This document shows positions 54,160 through 61,482 of a stretch of DNA of 64,000 bases, piece by piece; the stretch's first letter is position 1; each line of letters opens with the position of its first letter. Origin of the DNA: Lewinella sp. IMCC34183. Lineage in GTDB: Bacteria; Bacteroidota; Bacteroidia; Chitinophagales; Saprospiraceae. Location: positions 310,001 through 374,000 of the forward strand of contig NZ_QMEM01000002.1 in NCBI RefSeq assembly GCF_003390915.1. The letters are read 5' to 3'. The notes under the pieces are model-generated. The model was not told the DNA's origin and did no database searches. It was given only the letters and a program-made list of their open reading frames with translations. A program made the position numbers and the translations under genes.

Positions 54160-55020
54160 CTACTCTCCCGCAACGGCTTGCCGGACGGCCTCCATCTGGT
54201 CGTTGGGGATGGTCAGGCTCAGGGTGTAGTGCGCGATCTTCCACTGCCCCGCCGCGTCGCGGGTGGCTACTCCCGTTCCCCGGCACGCCCCCATCCAGGT
54301 ATCGAGTAACTCGTCCCACCAAGCTACGTCATCGTGCGCGTCGTAAAATACGTGGCGCTCGGTGGCGGTGAAGTCCCAGGCTTTTCCGGCGGCGAAATAG
54401 GGCCCGGCAAAGGCAAGGAACTGCTCCTTGTTCCAGTGTTCCCCCGGGTCGGTGCCGATGAAGATGGCGTCGCCGGTCATCAGGTCGAAATAGGCTGCGC
54501 TGTCCGCCCGCGCCGCCGCCCGGTGCCAGGCGGTGGCCAACGCGTCGATCCGGCGGGGCACAGGGAGGGTGTCCACCTCGGTACAGCCCTCCGTGCGCCG
54601 CGTATCGACGATATTGAGAATACGCCAGGATGGGTCGGTACCGTCGCGGACCAGCTGGAACGCATTGGTTCCACAGTGGTGTACCTCTCCCTTGAGCACG
54701 AAGGTGTAGGGCGTCCAGGCGGTAGCCAGCCCGGCGTCGGTCCGCAACTGGGTATAGTGAAGTTGCTCGTCGAGGTCACCGGCCTGCGCGGCCGCGACGC
54801 CGGCGAGCCAGGCGCCGATGTCGCCCTGCTGCACCCCCTGCCCGCCGGCCGCCGTTGCGCTCACCGAGTGCAGGGTAGCGGCGGGGTGAAAGAGGGCGCC
54901 CATGCCCGTGGTATCCCCCCGCCGCATGCCGTCAAACAGGCGGGTGAGGGTCTCGGCGGGTCCGGACTGTGCGACGAGGCCCGGGGAGAGGAGAAGTAGG
55001 AAGATGAGCGGTCGAAGCAT
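54160..55020 (-). CDS. Secreted protein with two NTF2/SnoaL-like domains
   Basis: The protein has 286 aa from ATG 55020, with a signal peptide ending PGLVAQ. Two NTF2-like halves are visible. The first (about 20-140) has LTRLFDGMRRGDTTGMGALF, HYTQLRTDAGLATAW and ILNIVDTRR. The second (about 155-275) has ALATAWHRAAARADSAAYFD, GEHWNKEQFLAFAGPYFA and WKIAHYTLSLTIPND. The first half is typical of DUF4440/SnoaL-like lumazine-binding-type proteins. It is exported, with unknown activity. The next gene upstream on the strand encodes another SnoaL-like protein. Confidence 0.82.
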   Translation of the reverse strand: MLRPLIFLLLLSPGLVAQSGPAETLTRLFDGMRRGDTTGMGALFHPAATLHSVSATAAGGQGVQQGDIGAWLAGVAAAQAGDLDEQLHYTQLRTDAGLATAWTPYTFVLKGEVHHCGTNAFQLVRDGTDPSWRILNIVDTRRTEGCTEVDTLPVPRRIDALATAWHRAAARADSAAYFDLMTGDAIFIGTDPGEHWNKEQFLAFAGPYFAAGKAWDFTATERHVFYDAHDDVAWWDELLDTWMGACRGTGVATRDAAGQWKIAHYTLSLTIPNDQMEAVRQAVAGE

Positions 55021-55088
55021 GCGGATCCGGTTGTTCTGACAAGAATACGGATTTTCCCGCGTCATCGGCCGCCCACCGGGCTCCGCGC

Positions 55089-55499
55089 CTAGGAAGGAAT
55101 CTTCTCGGCTCCGATCTGCTTGAGGATGCCGAGCTCGTCCGAGCTGCCCCAGCGTTCTTTGAGCTTACCCTCTTCGAAGCGGCCGATCTGCAGGCCGGTT
55201 ACGCTGAAGGAATTGTTTGTAGGGGCGACTCCCATGAACTCACCGCGGTGGGTACCGGACACGGTATAGGCGAAGGATACGTTGTCCGCGTCCGTCACCA
55301 TGTGATCCACGTCCAGTTTCAGGTCGGGAAAGGCGTTGCGCATCATGGTGAAGAAGTCGATGAAGCCCTGGGGGCCGGGGCCCTGCATGGGGGCGGGGTC
55401 GTGGTCGGTGACATCGGCGGCTACTACGTCGCGGATCATTTCAAGCTTACCGGTATTTACGGCTTCGCCAAATTTCTTCTGGGCATCTACATTAGTCAT
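55089..55499 (-). CDS. SnoaL-like (ester cyclase-type) protein
   Basis: The 136-aa protein is a single NTF2-like/SnoaL domain without signal peptide. Motifs match the ester-cyclase annotation group: MIRDVVAADVTDHDP, GFIDFFTMMRNAFPDLKLDV, SGTHRGEFMGVAPT, and GLQIGRFEEGKLKERWGSSD. The pocket residues (HDP, TH, and W-x-SSD) fit a small-molecule-binding cone. No polyketide genes are near, so a specific cyclase function should not be assumed. It is 68 nt upstream of the double-NTF2 gene, same strand, and could be co-transcribed. Confidence 0.85.
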   Translation of the reverse strand: MTNVDAQKKFGEAVNTGKLEMIRDVVAADVTDHDPAPMQGPGPQGFIDFFTMMRNAFPDLKLDVDHMVTDADNVSFAYTVSGTHRGEFMGVAPTNNSFSVTGLQIGRFEEGKLKERWGSSDELGILKQIGAEKIPS

Positions 55500-55638
55500 G
55501 GTCTAATCTGTTTTATACTATGGATAGCGTTACCGGCCGCCGTTGTTCGAGCGGCCGTCCGCTGCACCGGGTTGTTAAGGCCCCCGTAAATCGCCCTACG
55601 CTCGCAGCCCGATCGTTTTCACCGGGAAGCCTACGCCC

Positions 55639-55983
55639 ATGACCAGGAAGTACATCACCTGCCCCAACTGTCACGAAAACACCGCTTTCCGGACCTCCGC
55701 TACCGATCGGGTCGACCTGGAGCGCGACCGCGGGGAATACTTTCCGGTGGCCTGCCGCCACTGCCTGCGGCCGCGTACGGCGCACGTCAACGACGTGAAC
55801 GCCGCGCCGCATCCGGCAATCACGGCCGCCGGGGGCGCGGCGGGGGTGGCCGCCATCGCCGCCCTGTGGCAACTCGGCTTCATCGCCTACGCGGCGGGGG
55901 CCCTTCCGGTGATCGTGTACCGGGCCCAGGTGTCCGCCGCGGCAACCTTCAACGGGTATAAGCTGCCGATCAGCAAGCGCTAG
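55639..55983 (+). CDS. Zinc-ribbon membrane protein, hypothetical
   Basis: The 114-aa protein starts MTRKYITCPNCHENTAF, giving a CxxC pair (CPNC), with a second pair CRHC about 30 residues later: a four-Cys zinc ribbon. A C-terminal hydrophobic region follows (AAGGAAGVAAIAALWQLGF, IAYAAGALPVIVYRA), probably one or two membrane helices. It lies 18 nt before the E1 gene in the same direction. I recognise no named family; the fold suggests a small membrane protein with a cytoplasmic zinc finger. Confidence 0.7.
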   Translation: MTRKYITCPNCHENTAFRTSATDRVDLERDRGEYFPVACRHCLRPRTAHVNDVNAAPHPAITAAGGAAGVAAIAALWQLGFIAYAAGALPVIVYRAQVSAAATFNGYKLPISKR

Positions 55984-55989
55984 GATCCA

Positions 55990-55997
55990 TACCTTGC
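55990..55997 (+). promoter_or_regulatory. Putative -7 element 4 nt before the E1 start
   Basis: TACCTTGC ends 4 nt before ATG 56002, immediately after the stop of the zinc-ribbon gene. If functional, the E1 message would be nearly leaderless. The TAYCTT core is there, but the TTTG end and a -33 element are not. Confidence 0.3.
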
Positions 55998-56001
55998 GGG
56001 C

Positions 56002-57996
56002 ATGACCGCCCCCTCCGCACCCCTGTCCTATACGGGCTACGCCCTGGACGACGCTACCCTCCTCAGGTTGTACGAACACCTCCTGCGGCCCCGCCTCATC
56101 GAGGAGAAGATGCTCCGGCAGCTTCGCGGCGGCGTCATCTCCAAGTGGTTCTCGGGCATCGGACAGGAAGCGATCAGCGTAGGCTGTACCCTGGCCCTGG
56201 AGCCCGACGAGTACATCTTCACGATGCACCGCAACCTGGGCGTCTTCACCAGCCGCGGGGTCGATCTGGAGCGGCTCTTCGCCCAGTGGCAGGGAAAGGC
56301 CGCCGGCTTCAGCAAGGGGCGCGACCGTAGCTTCCACTTCGGCAGTTCCGCCCACCGTATCGTAGGGATGATCAGTCACCTCGGCCCCCAGCTTGCCCTC
56401 GCCACCGGTACGGCGCTGTGGCACCGGATGCGCGGGGAACCCCGGGTCAGCCTGGCCTTCACCGGCGACGGCGGCACCAGCGAGGGCGACTTTCACGAGG
56501 CCCTCAACATCGCGGCCGTCTGGAAGCTGCCGGTCCTATTCGTCATCGAGAATAACGGCTACGGCCTTTCGACCCCCGTCAGCGAGCAGTACGCCTGCGA
56601 CAGCCTGGCCGACCGCGGCGTGGGCTACGGCATGCGGTCGCTGAGCATCGACGGCAACAATATCCTGGAGGTATACACTACCCTGCGCGACCTCGCCGCC
56701 GAGCTGCGGGAACATCCCGAGCCCGTCCTGATTGAGTGCCGCACCTTCCGGGTCCGGGGCCACGAGGAGGCCAGCGGCGTGAAGTACGTCCCCCCGGAAC
56801 TGATCGAGGCCTGGACCGCGCGCGACCCCGTCTCGACCTTCGCCTCCTACCTCCGGGAGCTCGGCCTGCTCGACGACGCGCGTCAGCAATCGCTGGAAAC
56901 CGACATTCGCCAGGAGATCGAATCGGCCCTCGCCGCGGCGGGCGCCCTACCACCGGTGGAAGCCCGGACGGACCTGGAACTCGCCGACCGCTTTGCACCC
57001 GCGGCCCCGCCGGTAGGCGAGGGAACGGGAGAAGTAACCGACCTGCGCTTCGTAGACGCCATCAGCGACGGGCTGCGGGAAGCGATGCAGGCCTACCCGG
57101 ACCTGGTGCTGATGGGACAGGACATCGCCGGATACGGGGGCGTATTCAAGATCACCGAGGGCTTCGTCGAGGCATTCGGCAGCGACCGCGTGCGCAACAC
57201 CCCCCTCTGCGAAAGCGGGGTCATCGGTGCCGCCCTGGGCTACGCGCTGGCCGGCGGCAAGGCACTGGTGGAGATGCAGTTCGGCGACTTCGTCAGTTGT
57301 GGCTTCAACCAGATCGTTAACAACCTGGCCAAGCTGCACTACCGGTGGGGGCAGCACGCCGACGTGGTCGTACGCCTGCCCGTAGGCGGGGGAGTCGGTG
57401 CCGGCCCCTTCCACAGCCAGACGATGGAGAGCTGGTTCACCTCGGTAAGCGGGCTGAAGATCGTTTACCCCAGCACGCCGGCCGACGCCAAGGGCTTGCT
57501 GATCGCGGCCCTGGCCGACCCCAACCCCGTGCTCTACTTCGAGCACAAGGGGCTGTACCGCTCGCTGACGGGCCCGGTGGAGGCGGGCTTCACGCCGGTA
57601 GAGATCGGGCGGGCGCGCACCGCCCGCGCCGGCAACGCCCTGAGCATCATCACCTACGGAGCCGGCGTGCACTGGGCCCTGGAGGCCGCCGAAGCCCTGG
57701 AAGCGGACGCCGAGATCGTCGACCTGCGTACGCTGGCGCCGCTGGACTACGCCGCCATCCGCGCCACCGTCGCACGCACCAGCCGCGTGCTGGTCGTGCA
57801 CGAAGCATCACTAACCGGTGGCTTCGGGGGGGAACTGGCCGCCTGGATCGGCGAGCACTGCTTCGAGCTGCTCGACGCCCCCGTGCGCCGGGTGGCCAGC
57901 CTCGACACGCCCGTACCCTTCGCGGGGGCGCTGGAGACCAACTACCTGCCGCGGGAGCGGCTGGCGGAGGCCATTCGGTCGCTGCTGGCGTACTGA
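56002..57996 (+). CDS. 2-oxoacid dehydrogenase E1 component, alpha and beta fused
   Basis: The protein has 664 aa. Residues 1-330 are the alpha part: EEKMLRQLRGGVISKWFSG, FTMHRNLGVFTSRGVD, and the thiamine-diphosphate motif TGDGGTSEGDFHEALNIAA through VIENNGYGLS. Residues about 345-664 are the beta part: VLMGQDIAGYGGVFKITEGF, VRNTPLCESGVIGAALGYA, and EASLTGGFGGELAAW. It decarboxylates a branched-chain 2-oxoacid or pyruvate as part of a dehydrogenase complex. Single-chain alpha-beta E1 proteins are common in Bacteroidota. The substrate cannot be fixed from sequence; E2 and E3 genes are not in the window. Confidence 0.94.
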   Translation: MTAPSAPLSYTGYALDDATLLRLYEHLLRPRLIEEKMLRQLRGGVISKWFSGIGQEAISVGCTLALEPDEYIFTMHRNLGVFTSRGVDLERLFAQWQGKAAGFSKGRDRSFHFGSSAHRIVGMISHLGPQLALATGTALWHRMRGEPRVSLAFTGDGGTSEGDFHEALNIAAVWKLPVLFVIENNGYGLSTPVSEQYACDSLADRGVGYGMRSLSIDGNNILEVYTTLRDLAAELREHPEPVLIECRTFRVRGHEEASGVKYVPPELIEAWTARDPVSTFASYLRELGLLDDARQQSLETDIRQEIESALAAAGALPPVEARTDLELADRFAPAAPPVGEGTGEVTDLRFVDAISDGLREAMQAYPDLVLMGQDIAGYGGVFKITEGFVEAFGSDRVRNTPLCESGVIGAALGYALAGGKALVEMQFGDFVSCGFNQIVNNLAKLHYRWGQHADVVVRLPVGGGVGAGPFHSQTMESWFTSVSGLKIVYPSTPADAKGLLIAALADPNPVLYFEHKGLYRSLTGPVEAGFTPVEIGRARTARAGNALSIITYGAGVHWALEAAEALEADAEIVDLRTLAPLDYAAIRATVARTSRVLVVHEASLTGGFGGELAAWIGEHCFELLDAPVRRVASLDTPVPFAGALETNYLPRERLAEAIRSLLAY

Positions 57997-58032
57997 CCGG
58001 CGATCCGCAGCGCGGAGTTGTCGCCTACCCAC

Positions 58033-58040
58033 TACCTTCG
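58033..58040 (+). promoter_or_regulatory. Putative -7 element for the DUF5606 gene
   Basis: TACCTTCG ends 23 nt before ATG 58064. It is one base from TAnnTTTG. No TTG is located at 19-21 nt. Confidence 0.4.
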
Positions 58041-58063
58041 CCGCCACAATACGACTGCTACCT

Positions 58064-58468
58064 ATGAAGTTTGCTAAAATCATCGCCGTCTCCGGTCTTC
58101 CCGGCCTCTACAACGTTGTCACCGAACGCAAGGGCGGCATTATCGTAGAGCACCTGGCCACGGAAAAGCGGCACTTTGCTCCGGCCCGCAAGCACCAATT
58201 CGCCCCGCTGGAGAGTATGGCGGTGTACACCGAGGACGGTGATGCGGAACCCCTGCGCAAGGTCTTCGGCCGGATGCAGGAACAGCAGGAGGACAATCCC
58301 GCCCCCGCCGCCAGCGCCCCCAACGAGCAACTCTTCGACTACCTGGAAGACGTGCTGCCTACCTACGACAAGGACCGCGTACACGCCAGCGACATCAAGC
58401 GCCTGCTGAAGTGGTACCACTTCCTGCTGGAGAACAAACTCTTCGAAGGGCTGGACGAGGAGGAATAA
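58064..58468 (+). CDS. DUF5606-family protein
   Basis: The protein has 134 aa from ATG 58064; the frame is open far upstream but overlaps the E1 gene there. The N-terminal MKFAKIIAVSGLPGLYNVV is the conserved start of this Bacteroidota-specific family. Further conserved parts are GIIVEHLATEKRHFAP, SMAVYTEDGDAEPLRKVF, and the C-terminal VHASDIKRLLKWYHFLLENK. An SH3-like N-terminal barrel and a helical tail are likely. It is cytoplasmic. The function is unknown, although the wide conservation in the phylum suggests a housekeeping role. Confidence 0.9.
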   Translation: MKFAKIIAVSGLPGLYNVVTERKGGIIVEHLATEKRHFAPARKHQFAPLESMAVYTEDGDAEPLRKVFGRMQEQQEDNPAPAASAPNEQLFDYLEDVLPTYDKDRVHASDIKRLLKWYHFLLENKLFEGLDEEE

Positions 58469-58485
58469 CCCCCGCCCCCTTAGCG

Positions 58486-59223
58486 TTAGTCAAACCGGAA
58501 AAGCTGAAAGCGGTCGATCGTCCGCTGGAGCTCGGAGGCCAGGTTCCCGTTCGCGTTGAACCCCAGTTCCTGCATCCCTGCGGCCCACCGGTGGTAGTCG
58601 CGCGGACCGAACTGCGCCAACTGGGCGTAGGGGCCGCTGCTGAGGTATAGGCTGAAATCCCGGAAAGAGGTCCAGGCCGTCTCGTAACTCCGTATACAGT
58701 CGCCGGCCGCGCGGCCCGTGGGTCCGGCCCAGTCGCTACCGCAGCCCAGGCCGAAGTAATTGTTGGCTTCCCGCGCGCCGGCCGCCTGCCCGGCCCGGCT
58801 GTACAGCAGACCGGTAGCCAGCGTAATGCTCACCGGGATACCGAACTTCTCCTGCTCGGCCTCGGCCACGTGCCGGAACCGGGTAACGAAAGCGTCGACC
58901 TCCCCCGACGACCGAAGGGAAAGTTCCTCGAACCGATCGGGAGTGGCCGAACCGAAAAAATTGAACCGGGAGAAAAACCCGCCCGCCTCGGCCACCGACG
59001 GCCGCGATTCCGACATCAGCAGTGGCTCCTCGGTGTCGACCACTGGCGCGGGCGCCAGACCGTCGGGATTAGCAGCGGGCAAGGCGTCCGGCCCCGGATG
59101 GCCCAGACGGACGTTGAAATCGATCTGCTTCTGGGAGAAGAGCAGGAGGGCACAGCCGATCAGGCCAATACGGAGCCAGTGCCGGCCGGCGAAGGCCGTC
59201 AGGCGGGTGAGTAAAACTTTCAT
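58486..59223 (-). CDS. Glucosaminidase-fold membrane protein lacking the catalytic Glu
   Basis: The protein has 245 aa from ATG 59223. An N-terminal membrane anchor (WLRIGLIGCALLLFSQKQ) and a linker are followed by a mannosyl-glycoprotein endo-beta-N-acetylglucosaminidase-like domain from about residue 110 (FRHVAEAEQEKFGIPVSITL, REANNYFGLGC, GDCIRSYETAWTSFRDFS). In FlgJ-like members the segment after SITLAxGLL carries the catalytic Glu (ES.AG). Here it reads GLLYSRAG, with Tyr141 in its place, and ANNHFGIKC is ANNYFGLGC. It may bind peptidoglycan without cutting it. A perfect Bacteroidota promoter precedes it. Confidence 0.85.
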   Translation of the reverse strand: MKVLLTRLTAFAGRHWLRIGLIGCALLLFSQKQIDFNVRLGHPGPDALPAANPDGLAPAPVVDTEEPLLMSESRPSVAEAGGFFSRFNFFGSATPDRFEELSLRSSGEVDAFVTRFRHVAEAEQEKFGIPVSITLATGLLYSRAGQAAGAREANNYFGLGCGSDWAGPTGRAAGDCIRSYETAWTSFRDFSLYLSSGPYAQLAQFGPRDYHRWAAGMQELGFNANGNLASELQRTIDRFQLFRFD

Positions 59224-59254
59224 TTTTTGCAACCTTTATTCGAAACGTATGCTG

Positions 59255-59286
59255 CAAAGTTAGTTGGTCCACTCGTTTAAAACAAA
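59255..59286 (-). promoter_or_regulatory. Full consensus promoter of the glucosaminidase-like gene
   Basis: On the minus strand TTTG (59286-59283) is followed after exactly 20 nt by TAACTTTG (59262-59255). Both elements match the sigma-ABfr consensus without mismatch. The leader to ATG 59223 is about 28 nt. It lies in the short gap next to the stop of the propeller gene. Confidence 0.85.
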
Positions 59287-59294
59287 TTGTTTGT

Positions 59295-60089
59295 TTAGTT
59301 TTTTTCTTCAAACGCCGTGGCGCGTAATTCCCGGGCCGTGGGCCCGACACTGAGGAACCCCTTCGGCCCGGCCAGTATACGCTGCGCGGCCGAAAGCGTC
59401 TCCGGCAGCGGCCCTACCGGTGCGACCTGCCGCAGTTCCGGGCTCCACAGCCACGTTTCCCGATCGGGGCCGATCCCCAGTAGCCGTGGGGCGTTCCAGG
59501 AGAGTCGCGCGGTTGGCGGCACGGCCACCCAATGCCGGAATTGACCGTAATTGGTGAATACGGCCAGCCGGCCCTCCCCGGCGAAGTAGAGCATGACGGC
59601 GTTGCGGTCTACGAAAATGGCATCGGGCGCCGACGCCAGCCCGAGCTCCAGCCGCAAATTGTTGGTTTGTTGGTTTATGCGGCCCTCCGCGTCGAGACGC
59701 ACGAGCCGGTAGTTCCAGCTATCGAACACCCACATCCCGTCGTCGTAGCTCCGGGCGATGGCCCCCGGCTGCTGCAGGAGTTCGTTGGCGAACAGATCGA
59801 TGCGGTCCAGCTCGCTCAGCGTACGGTCCAGCACGACCACGGTGCCGTACTCGCGGTAGTACACCAGGATCTGGAAGGGGTTGGTGACGTCGATGTAGTC
59901 GGGGCTGCCCAGGCTGCTGTCGTACCAACTGTAGTCCGTATCGCCCAGCCGGTTGGCGGTGACGAAGCGGTCGTCGGCAAGGAGGTAATAGGGTTTGCCG
60001 ACGGGGTCCAGGAAGAAGTCGACCACCTGGGCCGGCAGCCGGGAGCCGGGCCACGCGAGCAGCAAAAGGAGTATCCAGCGCACGATCAT
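59295..60089 (-). CDS. Secreted propeller-like hypothetical protein
   Basis: The protein has 264 aa with a signal peptide (MIVRWILLLLLAWPGSRLPA). The rest alternates beta strands with repeated short phrases: YYLLADDRFVTANRLG, YREYGTVVVLDRTLSELDRI, GMWVFDSWNYRLVRLDAEGR, AVMLYFAGEGRLAVFTNYGQ, TWLWSPELRQVAPV. This fits a five- or six-bladed NHL/PQQ-like propeller. I do not recognise a named family. The stop lies 8 nt from the -33 element of the glucosaminidase-like gene, which lies downstream on the same strand. It is probably periplasmic. Confidence 0.8.
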   Translation of the reverse strand: MIVRWILLLLLAWPGSRLPAQVVDFFLDPVGKPYYLLADDRFVTANRLGDTDYSWYDSSLGSPDYIDVTNPFQILVYYREYGTVVVLDRTLSELDRIDLFANELLQQPGAIARSYDDGMWVFDSWNYRLVRLDAEGRINQQTNNLRLELGLASAPDAIFVDRNAVMLYFAGEGRLAVFTNYGQFRHWVAVPPTARLSWNAPRLLGIGPDRETWLWSPELRQVAPVGPLPETLSAAQRILAGPKGFLSVGPTARELRATAFEEKN

Positions 60090-60146
60090 ACGTCAATAAC
60101 GCGCTTTCTGTCGGTTATGGCGTCCTCCGGTGCCGCTCCGCCGGCT

Positions 60147-60154
60147 TACCTTCG
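60147..60154 (+). promoter_or_regulatory. Putative -7 element for the PorT-like gene
   Basis: TACCTTCG ends 21 nt before ATG 60176. It is one base from TAnnTTTG. The -33 region is GC-rich with no TTTG. Confidence 0.4.
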
Positions 60155-60175
60155 TCGCCGACGCTCCCTTTCCCC

Positions 60176-60844
60176 ATGTTTGCCACCGCCCGCCTCTTCC
60201 TGCTTGTCCTGCTGCCGTGCTTCCTGTCCGCCCAGGCCGACACCCTGGTACTCGGTGACACAACCGATTACCGCCGGCTGCAGCTGGGCGTCACCGGCGG
60301 ACCGAGCTTTCACGAGGTGGATTTCACGCCCGGCGTCACCAAGGTCACGTATGAGGGCTACAACTACGGCGTAGCCCTGCGCTACTTCGACAAGCAACTG
60401 GTCGGCTTCCAGGCCGAGGTCACCTACAACCACACCGGCTGGCGGGAAGATTTCGGCGACGCCGGTATCTACGAGCGGCAGACCGACTACGCCGAAGTGC
60501 TCATCCTCACCCAGTTCAGCGTAGGCCGCGGTGCGGTACAGCCGATGTTGCAGGCCGGTCCCTATATAGCGGTCCCCCTCTCCGAACAGGAAACCCTGCC
60601 CCCCGGCTACGACCCCGAGCTCCAGCCCTTTAACACCTACTACGGCCGCCCCCTCCCCTTTCGTATCAATTACGGACTGCTCGCCGGCCTGGGCCTCAAC
60701 GTAGAGCTCGGCCCCCTGACCGTTCAGCTCGACGGGCGCTACCGCCAGGGCTTCAGCAACCTCATCCGGCCGGGGGAGAGCCAGGCCGCCACGAGCATCC
60801 GCCGCGGCTACGGGGGCCACGTCTCCCTGTTTTACGCCCTGTGA
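60176..60844 (+). CDS. PorT-like outer-membrane beta-barrel protein
   Basis: The 222-aa protein has a signal peptide ending FLSAQA. Its strands match the OMP_b-brl_2 (PorT) pattern: LQLGVTGGPSFHEVDF, YGVALRYFDKQLVGFQAEV, TYNHTGWRE, DYAEVLILTQFSVGRG, QPMLQAGPYIAVPLSE, INYGLLAGLGLNVELGPL, QLDGRYRQGFSNL, and a final GGHVSLFYAL. The eight-stranded barrel ends in an aromatic/Leu pair. It is located in the outer membrane. PorT proper is a T9SS factor; this member may be a distant relative with other duties, so no porT symbol is given. Confidence 0.85.
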   Translation: MFATARLFLLVLLPCFLSAQADTLVLGDTTDYRRLQLGVTGGPSFHEVDFTPGVTKVTYEGYNYGVALRYFDKQLVGFQAEVTYNHTGWREDFGDAGIYERQTDYAEVLILTQFSVGRGAVQPMLQAGPYIAVPLSEQETLPPGYDPELQPFNTYYGRPLPFRINYGLLAGLGLNVELGPLTVQLDGRYRQGFSNLIRPGESQAATSIRRGYGGHVSLFYAL

Positions 60845-60901
60845 AAAACGAACCGGCGGGGGGCGGGTACGCTTATACCTGCATAACCTACCTCACGACA
60901 C

Positions 60902-61237
60902 GTGCCCATCATCCAAGACAACCCCTACGAAAGCCTCAGCTACGCCATTGAAGACCTCAAGGGTAAGGGCTACACCGCCGATTTCAACCAGAAGGAGGAA
61001 TACCTCGAGTGTAAAGACAATCAGCAGCACTATTCCCCCGAAGACTTCACCATCACCCACGCATACCGCTTCGAAGGCATGAGCAGCGCGGGCGACAACT
61101 CCGTCCTCTACGGCATCGAAGCCGGCGACGGCACCAAGGGCCTGCTCGTGGACGCTTACGGCGCCTACGCCGACAGCCTCTCCGAGGACATGATCGAGAA
61201 ATTCCGGGTGGAGTACGAGGACCCTGACGAAGTTTAA
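60902..61237 (+). CDS. Conserved small protein (DUF, often mislabelled phosphoribosylpyrophosphate synthetase)
   Basis: The protein has 111 aa with start GTG 60902. The sequence follows a Bacteroidota pattern: ESLSYAIEDLKGKGYTADFN, EECK-type EYLECKDNQQHYSPEDFTI, AYRFEGMSSAGDNSVLYGI, and GLLVDAYGAYADSLSEDMIE. Relatives are often annotated as phosphoribosylpyrophosphate synthetase, but the protein is far too short and lacks a PRPP loop, so that name should not be used. It is cytoplasmic, with unknown function. Confidence 0.83.
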   Translation: MPIIQDNPYESLSYAIEDLKGKGYTADFNQKEEYLECKDNQQHYSPEDFTITHAYRFEGMSSAGDNSVLYGIEAGDGTKGLLVDAYGAYADSLSEDMIEKFRVEYEDPDEV

Positions 61238-61482
61238 TAGTACCGTGGTACCGTAATCGAGTAGTACCGTAGTTACCGGCATTCTACCCTGCCTCGCGGT
61301 GCTGCCTTACTCCGCAATTCTTAAGCGCGGCGGTGCGCGGGTGCCATGGTTCTTTTGTCCGGCAAGGCATTGGGTATCTCCTCCTACCGGACGCTTGGTG
61401 GCCGGAGCTTACTTCCTGCCCAGGACTATTCGCTTACCGGATCGGCAAGCTGCCGTGATAATTTGCTACCGCACTCCCTCCT

